A DNA stretch of 64,000 nucleotides from Lineus longissimus (lineage: Eukaryota; Nemertea; Pilidiophora; Heteronemertea; Lineidae): assembly GCF_910592395.1 (NCBI RefSeq), contig NC_088315.1, positions 17,963,808-18,027,807 on the forward strand, written 5' to 3'. The notes beneath the pieces were generated by a model. That model was given only the letters and a program-made list of their open reading frames with translations, was not told where the DNA came from and did no database searches. Both the position numbers and the translations under genes were made by a program. This document shows, piece after piece, positions 34,021 to 46,100 of the stretch. Position 1 is the first letter of the stretch. Each line of letters opens with the position of its first letter.

Positions 34021-37000
34021 GCACTGTAGAGTAGTATCACAGGTCCGTTATATGTGTTTCATTTTTGTGTGATTTCTCTCCTGTGGTTTGACCTAGACAC
34101 GATTGTGATGATTCAGCACATCTTGATCAGGTAGTGCTGCCATCTAACTGTTAGTTGTGTCACTACTCAGGTGTGTTATATTTTTGAGCATCTGTCATGG
34201 ACAGTCGCGTTTCTTTCATCGATTTCTCAAAGTTTATGCGGGGCAATCATTTTTTTTATGACAAGTGGAAAGTTGCAACATATCTTAATCACCAGTGTGG
34301 TCTGTTGTAAAAAAATATATTGCAATTTAATGGCTTTAATTCCGATTTTAGAAGGATACAGAAAAACACGTTTTTTGTTATTTCCATGATAATCGAATTC
34401 TGCCAGTGAGACATGGCTCAAATAATACTTGACAATATGTATCCTCATAAAGTGGAAAGTTGCAACATATCTTAATCACCAGTGTGGTCTGTTGTAAGAA
34501 ATATTGCAATTTAGTTGCTTTAATTCCGATTATTAAACGATACATAAAAACACGTTTTTTGTGATTTCCAAGATAATCGAATTCTGCCAGTGATATATGG
34601 CTCAAATATATTTGACAATATGATTGTATCTTATTGCAGTATGTCCAGAAAGTTTCTCACACTTCAGTAAGCTGAAAAATGCATCTTGAAAATGTATTGT
34701 TTGAACTTTAAGTAAAAACATGAGGATTGATTTTTTCTTATAAATAAAAAATGACCAATGTTAATCTCTAAGTGGAATTTATTCAGTTGAATTCAAAAAT
34801 GTAAGTCAAGTGTTGGTGTGGGGGGACTGCCCGAAGGCCGATCTTAGTTAAGATAACCCAGCACCTCCGGACCTACATTGAAGAGTAGTATCACATGTCC
34901 CTTATATGTGTTTCATTTTTGTGTGACTTTTTCCTGCGGTTTGACCTAGACACGATTGTGACTATTCAGCACATCTTGATCAGGTAGTGCTGCCATCTAA
35001 CTGTTAGTTTAGTCACTACTCAGGTGTGTTATCTGTGACCTAGTTCCTTTCGTCAACGATAAGTCATTTTAAATAGAATCACATGATTGATTTAATTCAT
35101 GAATGGTTATATCTTATGTTTATGCGTTACTGTATAGTTTGTGGGGTGTATCTGATGTATGTAAATGTGGTTTTTAAGAGGGGAAATCCGTTGTTCTTCT
35201 AGCAAATCTATTTTTGGCTTGTCGGGGAATCCCCAAATTCCAGGACGGTATGATGAACGTCAAATGCGTGTCAGATAGAATTATATGCGAATTATACGTA
35301 TATTTTGGTAACGAATTCAGCTAAATAATTGTAACAAATGATTGTATAGTTCCTGGGCTTTTTTTGAAGAATGCTAAGGCCATTCTAAGGGGGAAATCCG
35401 TCATTTCTGACCCATTCTATTTTTAGCCTTTATCAGTTTCCCGGTTAGGAGACCAATTCTGTCGATGCTATTGAACATTATCCATTTCGACATACTGTGA
35501 GATGTGAGAGACCCATATTGGCGACTTTATGCAACTACTTTTGACTGAGATTCTACATACTCCTGTATTATAAACTGCTGATTAATTTGCACAAATCGTC
35601 CAGGCACCCACTGACAATCGCTAGTCCTCCTGTAAATATATTACAACTAGTATACTCGTACTCTTCTCTGAATTCCATGTGTAACTATCACAATGTTAAA
35701 CAACGTACATTGTAAACAATTACCTGCCAGACGTACTACATTGTACTAGTATACAGTAAATCTTCTCCACAAAACTGCCAGGTACCGCACATCCTTATTC
35801 ATTGCCATCAGTTCACATGTAACAAGAGAAAATAATAAATTGTACTTTAACATTTCACAACTCGCACTTTTCATCATATTTGTACCTTCACCTACCCTAT
35901 CATAACAGCAGATTAATTGCTAAATGGTATCAACATGCCTAACAGACCCCTCCTTCCACACCCACAACCAAAGCCACACCCCTACGTGATCCTAGTCACC
36001 GCAAGTTCGTAATTCGTAATTCGTAACAAATGCGATGAGTGCGTAGTGTTACAACATGCGTAAACATGCCTAACAGACCCCTCCTTCCACACCCACAGCC
36101 AAAGCCACACCCCTACGTGATCCCAGTCACCGCAAGTTCGTAATTCGTAATTCGTAACAAATGCGATGAGTGCGTAGCGTTACAACTTGCGTAAACATGC
36201 CTACATACCCCTCCTTCCGCACCTACAACCAAAGCAACACCCCTACGTGATCCCAGCCTGGCGGAATCACCGCCAGGCTTATATTTTTGAGGAACCCGCC
36301 ATGAAAATTCATCATGGACAAACAAGTTTCTTTGATCGATTTCTCAAAGTTTAATCTTAATCACCAGTGTGGTTTGTGGTAAGTAATATTGCAATTTAAT
36401 TGCTTTAATTCCGATTTTAAAATGATACATAAAAAAACACGTTTTTTGTGATTTCCAAGATAATCGAATTCTGCCACTGAGACATGGCTCAAATAATACT
36501 TGACAATATATATCTTAATAAATAATAAATAATAAATAATAATAATAATAATTGATATTTTTTATTGCCTCCTAAAAGAAGATATTTACAGTATGGCCCC
36601 GGTACACAATGAGCACAACAGTTTTTCCCATAATTCCTACTGCACTGTGTCCAGAAAGTTTCTCACACTTCAGTAAGGTGTAAAATGCATCTTGAAAATG
36701 TATTGTTTGAACTTTAAGTAAGAACATGATTGATTTTTTCTTTTAAATAAAAAATGACCAATGTTAATCTCTAAGTGGAATTTATTCTGTTCAATTCAAA
36801 AATGTAAGTCAAGTGATGGTGTGGGGGGACTGCCCGAAGGCCGATCTTAGTTAAGATAACCCAGCACCTCCGGACCTACACTGTAGAGTAGTATCACAGG
36901 TTCGTTATATCTGTTTCATTTTTGTGTGATTTCTTTCCTGTGGTTTGACCTAGACACGATTGTGATGATTCAGCACATCTAGATCTTTCAGTTTTGTCAT

Positions 37001-37989
37001 GATTTCACAATCAGTTAGTGCTGTCATCTAACTGTTAGTTGTGTCACTAAACTCGAGGCTCATTTCTACGAGACGAGAGGACTTTTCTCTCAGTTTTCAA
37101 GCCAGAGCCCTGTATTAGTCCCTGTGTACATTACGTGCACATTGCTGGTCATAGGTTTTTGGTTAAAAAGCACCCATAGGGCCAATCAATCCTCACCATA
37201 TTTTATATGAGTTAAGAAGAACCCTTTACCAATATCATGATAACATTTTACAACATTCCAATAGGCCTACCAAATGCGTGAGAATAACGACTTCTGTACA
37301 GCATAGGCTATCCGTCAAATTGACACTCGTGCATTGATATGGCCCTATCAAAATACTAGTTCTAAACTGACCAGTGAGACCACATGTTCTTAAATATATT
37401 ATCAAAAAGCATATTTCTGTGATGGCCTGACTCTGTAGATTTAGAATTAACCACAGATTTAGAATTAATTCCACTTTGATCCATCTCAGCCATGTATTTT
37501 ACACAAATTGACATTTTAATAAGCTCTATGCGACTGCCACACTTCATCAAATAGATCTTTCAAAAAGCGCTATAAAATGGTTATTTCCTTAGAAATTATG
37601 GAATATTAACCACCGAATGTTAGGCGTGAAATTTACCTGGCCGGGAGGATAATGACCCTGCTTGCCACCAGGCGTCGACACTTGCATGGTCACGCTGACG
37701 CTGATCTCTGGTAACGATTTTCGCCAGTGTTGCGAGACTGTTTCGGACACATGGTTGTGAATTTTAGGTAGGTCTATGGTTACACCCCGTTCAAGTGTAT
37801 TGTTTATTGCAGTTCAGTGATTATTCTACCGGAGTCCTGTTTGGAGATGTCGCGGTCCTGCTGGAGACAATTTTTGTATGAAAAACCGACAAAGTTGTCC
37901 CTTCAAGTGGCCGTTTAGATTACTTACAATACCAATGGTACCTCTGTCACACAGACTTATGATCAATAGCCCTGAAATTCATTTTTCAG
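34021..37989 (+). other. Repeat-filled region upstream of SOUL copy 2 exons
   Basis: Continuation of repeat R after the LINE (34021-34440), a second partial R (34441-35030), spacer S (35030-35940), three units of about 130 bp starting near 35930, 36062 and 36197 (each with CCTCCTTCC and CCACACCCCTACGTGATC), another R (36300-37040), a segment equal to 26830-27430, and repeat I (37626-37925). I searched for a signal-peptide exon with the CRGxxCP motif and found none. Confidence 0.75.
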
Positions 37990-39111
37990 GAATACGAAGT
38001 CAGAAAGTACGAGGCTTCTTACTGGACGAGCACGGACATGTACGAGATGAGCATTGATGATGCGACCAGAATTGGCTTCGGGAGACTCTTCAGATACATC
38101 AGCGGAAATAACGCCAACAGTAAGTAGAGTCATCACGAGGGGGGGGGGGGGGAATAGCCAGAATTAGGATCAAAAACACATTCTTTGGTGATTTCTTGGA
38201 GGTCATCTGCCTCCCTGGTACCCTGGCCCCGCTAGCTGCCCCCATGGATCAAAGAATATAGGTGCCGATCTAACTTGTCTGTGTTTTCTAGTATTTTATA
38301 CAACTCTTTGAATACATGTACTTACAAACCACTTTACCTAACTCTTCCAGAGGAAAAGATTGCCATGACGTGCCCAGTCCTGACTAAGGTCACCCCCGGC
38401 CAAGGTCCCGCCTGCGAGAGCAACTTCACGGAGAGCTTCATGGTTCCCTTCTCGCATCAACCCAAGGCGCCTGCGCCATCAGACAAGGACGTCTACCTCA
38501 GTTCCATGCCGGAGATGACAGTCTACGTCAAGTGAGCGTTTATTTACAAACACCTCCGGTTTTGGAGGGGGACGTTTTGTCACTAATTTACGACGTCATT
38601 TGCAATAAATGCTGGATACAGGTCGGAAATCACCAAACTTGCCGGTGATGCATTCAAAGCACGCCCACTTCTTACTCATGTAGTCACAACCATTGAAAAT
38701 GACCCGTCTTGTTGGTATAGGGTGATCGGAATCTCGAATAGTTAACTGTTCAACTGAACAGTTTTTGTTCACATTTAGTGGTAAAGACAAACTTTGAAGG
38801 CCTCTAGCTTCTAAACAGGACAAATTGTTGAAAAATAATTGCCGTGCCGCAGCGACATCTGTCCGGTTTGTTTGTTACTACAAGGCTAACCTTTTCAAGC
38901 AAATTTTCACTTCAATGTCTCGTTTTTCTGTTGATCTAGATGCTTCGGAGGATACGCCAAAGAAGCCGAATGGATCGAAATGGCCGCAGCCCTCGCCACG
39001 GCCATCGGGGATACCAGCGTATTCGACAACACCCACTACTTTACGGCCGGGTACGACAGCCCCTATCAACCTTTCAAAAGACACAACGAGGTCTGGTTCG
39101 TCGGAAAATAA
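37990..39111 (+). CDS. HEBP2-like: SOUL/HEBP-family copy 2, exons 2-4 only
   Basis: Exons at 37990-38119, 38351-38531 and 38940-39111 have the same lengths (130, 181, 172) and phases as copy 1. They encode the same 160-residue SOUL domain: only two coding differences, both synonymous (Asn AAC/AAT in exon 2, Glu GAA/GAG in exon 3). Exon 1, the signal peptide and the TATA box are absent because the duplication starts in intron 1. It may be used as an alternative 3' set of exons spliced to exon 1 at 22814, be silent, or be the second haplotype wrongly placed in tandem. As it stands it lacks its own start codon and secretion signal. AATAAA at 39414-39419. Confidence 0.85.
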
Positions 39112-40029
39112 AAGACATTAAAAGACAAAATCATTGCCATAGTGTGCATCATGCACTCGATAAATATTGTATACACCATAAGCTATCGGAAAAAATGTGA
39201 GGTCGCAATCAAATATGGCGCAATTTGTTACGTAAGCGTTAAACGTAGATGTGCTAGGCGTCTCTATAGGCGGAGTGCCCTGAACTGCAAACCGAAAGAC
39301 GTGGAGAGGGAGATGCACATTCTAATCGGCAGTGACTAAAACGGTTTGGTACCAAGCCTCAATTGTTTGTACATATATCTGTTCATAATGTAGGAAAGCA
39401 TCAAGTTTTTAAAAATAAAAATGTGAACTAATCAGATTTACGCTTCTCCGGTTATTAGACGGTAGTGCCTTTTATATTAGGTAGAAATGTACTCCCATAC
39501 ATTGATTATCAGTCTATGGTAGACCCCATGTTCTATGTCCGAGCTGCAGAGGGTGTGACATTCGGCATTATGGTGGGGTATTGCGATGACGTCATGAAAT
39601 CACGTCACTTGTAGCCTTGTGGATTATTGGCCGATCCCTGGTTAAGACATCCTCTAATACCAGAGCCTGTCGTATGGTCCTCCACTCGCACACGTTCCAC
39701 TGACGTTCAAGAGGTTTGGTTCAAGATACCTGGCACTGGCACGCTGGCATTGGCACGCTGGCACTTGCACGTTGGCACTGGCACGCTGGCACCGACATAT
39801 TTTTGGCCAGAAAATGCAAACACAGTGTCCTAGTCTGTTGCAAAACTTATATTATGTCATGTCAATTAATTAAATTCCGGTCCGGCGCGAGGAGGATGAA
39901 GCCCAGTTTTCCGCTAGGTCAACTTCCAATTAAAGTACATCTCATGATCTCTTCCATAACTGACCCATGAAATATGTCAACAAATTACATGACGAAACCA
40001 CGGGATGTGTGTTTTAACACGTGAATTCT

Positions 40030-40037
40030 TATAAAAG
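40030..40037 (+). promoter_or_regulatory. TATA box of SOUL copy 3
   Basis: TATAAAAG 113 bp before the ATG at 40150, directly preceded by ACACGTGAATTCT, a block shared with the copy 1 promoter. The preceding CACGTG is an E-box. Confidence 0.6.
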
Positions 40038-40149
40038 TACAGATGGAATGACGGTTAAAAGGCAAGCATACAATAGATTATGCATCATTTGGTTAAGAAG
40101 GATTGTCTAAATTTAACTATTGCAAGTTGAATAAATGTCCCACAGCTAA

Positions 40150-43100
40150 ATGCTGATAATGCGAATCGGTGGTTTTACTATTTTGGTAGTAGTGGCCATG
40201 GCAGGAGCGGAGGAAGGAACGACCGACAGCTCAGGATATCAGCCCCCCGCGTTCTGTCGCGGCGTGGACTGTCCAAGGTTCACAATCATCAAGACCGAAA
40301 AGGTATGCTTTCTTTGCCGTGTTTGCTTGGCTTTGAATATTTCTCACCAGGGAGTCGTGTCCGGTTCGCGACCAAGGCCTGTAGAGACAGGGAACGGGCT
40401 TACCAAGGCACCAAGACAGTCATCCCGTCCCAGTTTCGAGGATGCCTTCTGCACAATGTGCCTATAAGCGCTTGTCCCCAATATACCTGCTATAGTAGGG
40501 GTGCCAAGGCCACCCAGTCCACAAAAACTGGGTCACGTCATGACATACTTTTGTTTCTAATATTTTTTTGTAGAGTGGATCATTCTGCATCAGATTCCAG
40601 AGGCCTGCTCGGGCAAATCCTCCGCGAAACTAATTTTTCAGCCTACTTTTGTATTTTCGGAGCAGTGGAAAATCGCCCCCAAATTTAGGGGTAGGGCAAA
40701 TGTTATTGCATTTTTCAAAGGGTTCCACATAAATGTTTCCATCATATTTGGTATCTGTGGAAAGCTTATAAGGTGTGCTACATTTTGAGATCAATTGTTT
40801 TCTAATTGGGTCAATTTGGGGTCAGCTAGAGGTCAAAAGGTCATGGGCGGAAGGGGTAAGTCAAAATCCACGGCTCTCTAAACTCTATGCCATGCTGTGC
40901 CCAAGTGAGTTAGACTATTGGAGGCCAACTAATGCAGAATTCTAGAGCACTCCAGTGGGTAGTTTTTTGATACCTAACTAAGCAACAGGGGTAAAGGACT
41001 TATATTTTAACCCCCTTCAGTTTTGGGGCAAAATTTTGAAAATTGCTAAAAAATGAGCACCTTTCACTAATTAAACTTAATGGTGCAGTTATTGATCACA
41101 TTCATTTTCTATTCACAATAATGAACACTGGCAACTTTAATTCTATCATTTTTCACTTTATTAGTAATTCTTGTCACAGTTTTTGCAAATTTAACCCCTT
41201 ATGCCCTCTTCAGGTTCAAAGACTTGCCTAAGTCAAAATTGACGACAGAAAGATCATCTCACGATCAATAAAAACTTGATAGTGCATGATATAGTATATT
41301 TGTTTCATATGAAAGCAACAAATGGTTATGTATTTATACATGTATATGTATAGCAGAGTATTATATACCAGCAGGACATGAACTTCTATCATCATAGTGG
41401 AACCAAAGTTTACAGCAATGGCAGATAAGAACAGTTAGCCTTGTTCTAAGAGTCAAGATACTCCTGGTCAATTTCACTTGTAGGCCTATTGTCACAGTTG
41501 CGAGGGTCTCCACAGCACCTGCATGCAAGAGTGCAAGCGACTCTTGGTTGTGCTTTTCTACAAGGACAGTTAGACCTGCATCTTCCCTTCTGACAATTGC
41601 ATTTCGTGCTCTGTAGAGACGGCTTCGGAGCTTTTGTCATCAAGCAGGCCATGAGAGCGCCACCGTGAAGTGTTCTCCCAAAGTCAGTCGCAGTGGGAAG
41701 CATTGGTGATGCAAAGGAAGCCCTTTTCCAAACCAAAGCCTGGTATAAAGCCCTCCTCAGATGCAAGTTGAATGCGTCACTCGTTGGTGGCAATGACCTT
41801 ATGTCTGACTTCTTCGTTTGAAAGAGGTGGCAGCGCAGTTCATCAATTGACCCAGAGAAGTTCTTCTTTCCATACAGGGCACAGATAAACTTCCGCGAGG
41901 CCTCTTGTACATCATCACTGATTTCAATCCCAGATTCAGGCATCCCAAATTGGGCAAGTGGTTTCAAACTCTCGTTGCATTCTAGAGTAACTTTCAAGGC
42001 GCGTTTCTTTCCACATCTAAAGATGTAGCTTACACTGTCACAACCAGTCATTGCATACGTGGTGAGCATAGTCGAAGTGGTACGATCTGTGTAGTTAGTT
42101 GCGAGAAACACTGAAATCCAGTGACATGGTATGGGTGTATACAAAACCAAGACCTAAGACATAAGACCTAAGACCTAAGATCCCCCGAAGTACAAAACTA
42201 AGACCCAGGTACAAAACTAAGATCCCGAGGTACAAAACTAAGACCCGGGGAGGCCAATTCCAAACTAAAATTTTGAAGAAAAATATCAGAGTCTTAGTTT
42301 TGTACATCAGGGGATCTTAGTTTTGTACGTACAAAACTAAGATCCCCCGAGGTACAAAACTAAGACCCAATGCCAAACTAAAATTTTGAAGAAAAATATC
42401 AGAGTCTTAGTTTTGTACATCAGGGGATCTTAGTTTTGTACGTACAAAACTAAGATCCCCCGAGGTACAAAACTAAGACCCAATTCCAAACTGAAATTTT
42501 GAAGAAAAATATCAGAGTCTTAGTTTTGTACATCAGGGGATCTTAGTTTTGTACGTACAAAACTAAGATCCCCCGAGGTACAAAACTAAGACCCAATTCC
42601 AAACTGAAATTTTGAAGAAAAATATCAGAGTCTTAGTTTTGTACATCAGGGGATCTTAGTTTCCAAATTCTGCCCCTCTTTCGAATTCATTTTGATGTAG
42701 TAATATCACCTTTGAGATGCATGCAGTTGCTCCATCTGAATAATACCTCCATATGCACTATGCAGGCACGACCGGTCATCACTCTAGCATATACTCTAGC
42801 ATATACGGCCTCCATCCAGCTCCACAAAAAGTGGCGAAACCGGTGCAATACTCCTTTGAGTCATTCGGAGGAGCGCCGCCATCGGAAGAGTTGGAACGAG
42901 TAAAATATGAACGTTTTCTTATCCATCAATTACATACTAACCGAGTCAAACAACGTTATTGCAATATAGGCAGAGAAGGAAGGAATATGATTATCAGTTT
43001 GATGAAGACTTTGCAAAGTTTCTTCTTGGGACTCTTGAAGGTCTGCCTCTACCAAATATCCCGATGGAAGTTTCTCCTCTCTCCAACTCACTACTATCGC

Positions 43101-46100
43101 TATTGACTTCGTAACATACACTAACATTCTTCGCTATCATTGCTAACTTCATTTACTAGAACACTGGCCTCTTTGTAGCCGATTATGTAACCCATAGTGG
43201 AAACACCTGACAGCGCCGCTCGGCATGATCCACGTGCTACTGGCATATTGCACCGGTTTCGCCACTTTTTGTGGAGCTGGATGGAGGCCGTATATGCTAG
43301 AGTATATGCTAGAGTGATGACCGGTCGTGCCTGCATAGTGCATATGGAGGTATTATTCAGATGGAGCAACTGCATGCATCTCAAAGGTGACATTACTACA
43401 TCAAAATGAATTCGAAAGAGGGGCAGAATTTGGAAACTAAGATCCCCTGATGTACAAAACTAAGACTCTGATATTTTTCTTCAAAATTTCAGTTTGGAAT
43501 TGGGTCTTAGTTTTGTACCTCGGGGGATCTTAGTTTTGTACGTACAAAACTAAGATCCCCTGATGTACAAAACTAAGACTCTGATATTTTTCTTCAAAAT
43601 TTCAGTTTGGAATTGGGTCTTAGTTTTGTACCTCGGGGGATCTTAGTTTTGTACGTACAAAACTAAGATCCCCTGATGTACAAAACTAAGACTCTGATAT
43701 TTTTCTTCAAAATTTTAGTTTGGCATTGGGTCTTAGTTTTGTACCTCGGGGGATCTTAGTTTTGTACGTACAAAACTAAGATCCCCTGATGTACAAAACT
43801 AAGACTCTGATATTTTTCTTCAAAATTTTAGTTTGGAATTGGCCTCCCCGGGTCTTAGTTTTGTACCTCGGGGGATCTTAGTTTTGTACCTGGGTCTTAG
43901 TTTTGTACTCCGGGGGATCTTAGGTCTTAGGTCTTATGTCTTAGGTCTTGGTTTTGTATACACCCACATGGTATGTAAGTATCATCTTGCTTTCTAAACC
44001 ATAGTTCGGTGAGACCATCAATTCTGGAAACATGGTAAATGGCTAACAACAGCACATCAGTGTCAGTTGCTGAGATGATTGCTCTCTTGCACCCTTCATT
44101 CTGAGCCGAGTAGGCAATATGTGCGAATAACCTTGTGTCTGCCTCCTCGTGTTCATCACATACCAAGTCCTCAAGTTCTGTGGCACCTGCATTGGACACT
44201 TTCATAGCTGCTCCCTGAGACAGGCCTCCAAGAATAAGAGTACAGCCGCTGGGAATTTGCTGCCAATTGTCCGACCATGCCTTGCAGAGATATTCTTCAA
44301 GATTCTGTTTGTTCTGCTGGTTTGACACGAATATCTTCCAGTTTGGAAGCTTCAGATTATCATGCGGAATGTATATTTTGGAACTTTGAGCCTTTTTCTG
44401 CCTGCGTAACCTCTCTTCCATTTTCAAACTCTTCGTCGCGTCCATGTCATACCTATCACCTACTCTATGCACTACTTCACAGTCTTTCGGTTTGATCATC
44501 ATAATTTTATGAAGGTACTTGTTTGACAGCTCAAGAAAGGTTGTGCTGCCGCAGTCCTGGTACCGTTGGATGAATGCCATAAGATCAACAAAAAAAACTG
44601 TCTTCATCGAAGCTCCTGGCTCTGGTTCACTTCGTTCCTTCCATTCATCAGCCATTGCTGTCTTTAGCATCGTGGAATAGTCAGCCTTGTTCCCCTTTCT
44701 CATCACAAAACCAGTGGGATGCTCCGCGAGAATGTTCCTTACTTTATCACGCAACTGACACAAGAAGTAAACACTAGGCCTACAGTCACTCAAGAGCTTC
44801 GGTTCAATATCAGTCAAAAGCATTTCAAAAGCACTAGTTTCTTCATTTGTTGATTCTGAACTATGACAGTTTTTCTGTGAGGAGACTGGTCTACGTTTCA
44901 GCATGTAGGAGCTCAAGCAACCTTTATGGTAACGAAAGTTGTCAGCAATCAAATCACCACAATCATCTCCATGACCCTGGATCTTGTTCAGCATTTGTTC
45001 GTCATCAAGTTCTTTTGCTTTGCAGTAAATCATTCTCTGTCTGTTTTCTGTAGCAATGAGGATCAGTATTCGATCATCCTTTTTCCCCCTGACCTTTTCA
45101 CACACGAAACACACCTTTTTGAAATCAAAACTGCGGGAGCAAGATCTCGTACTCGTAGCCAACACCCTTGTTGATGATTTTGATTCTTGCTGTTGGTCAT
45201 CCTTGGTACGCATCTTTTGTTCGACAGTCTTTTTATTTGTATATTTATTCCGGCAGACACTGTGGCATTTTGGTGTCTTTTTGAGGAACTCCTCCTTGCA
45301 GTTGACATCGGTAAACAAACGACAAGCGATATTGTCATTGCGATTGTTAACCGCGTGCGACAATGCATCATAACCTCTCTCTGTAAGATGTTGCAGGGAC
45401 TCGGATTTTCCCTTCTTCTGACATATTATGCATTTCGAATAGTCTGTTGATGGAGATGCTGGAGTCCCCTTTCTCTTCTTCTCAACGGGTAGTTTAGTCA
45501 GCGCTGACATCTGGTCTGCTGGGGTCTGCTTTCATACACTACACCTGATAAAAAGAGAGAGCAAAGTGAGTACGATGTGTAATTTTCACTGCTTCTAAGT
45601 TACAAGTAGCCTTATTATCCCCTTCGACTCCTGGTGACCGCCCATTTGGGCTTCCGTACTTTGAGTTTATGTATATGTACCAGCGGCAGGGCCTATGTCC
45701 TAGCCTAGGAAACAAAACGAAACTTACCAAAAGTCGACCACATTCTTGCCTCTTTCACATTATTGAGATACGATTTCTGTGAAACAGATGGAGACACATC
45801 CGTACAGGCCTAGCTATGTATGGATGTAACCTGTAGAGTAGCATAGTAGCATAGAGTAGCATCATGACCTGAGGCCATAATGATGCATGGGGGATATAGC
45901 AGTCACTTAGTTTACAAGAAGTAGCAATCAATTCTCACCTTTTAATCTGGATATTCAGCCACGAATGTCATCCATCTCATGCATCTGGTCTAGGCCCTGT
46001 ACTAGGACTGGACAAATCACAACTACTTGACTGATTGCCTGTATTGTCTTTGAAGTAGGGAGTAAATTACACTCCACTTAAAGGAGAGTTCTTTGTTTTT

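Larger units (their letters stand above)
29936..39875 (+). repeat. Segmental duplication, unit 2
   Basis: Homologous to 23345-29640 but expanded by a LINE (30520-34020), an extra partial R copy (34441-35030) and a three-unit tandem repeat of about 130 bp (35930-36250). Its first shared bases (ATTATTCAGCACATCTAGAT) correspond to 23356 in intron 1 of copy 1. It contains SOUL exons 2-4 only. Confidence 0.85.
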
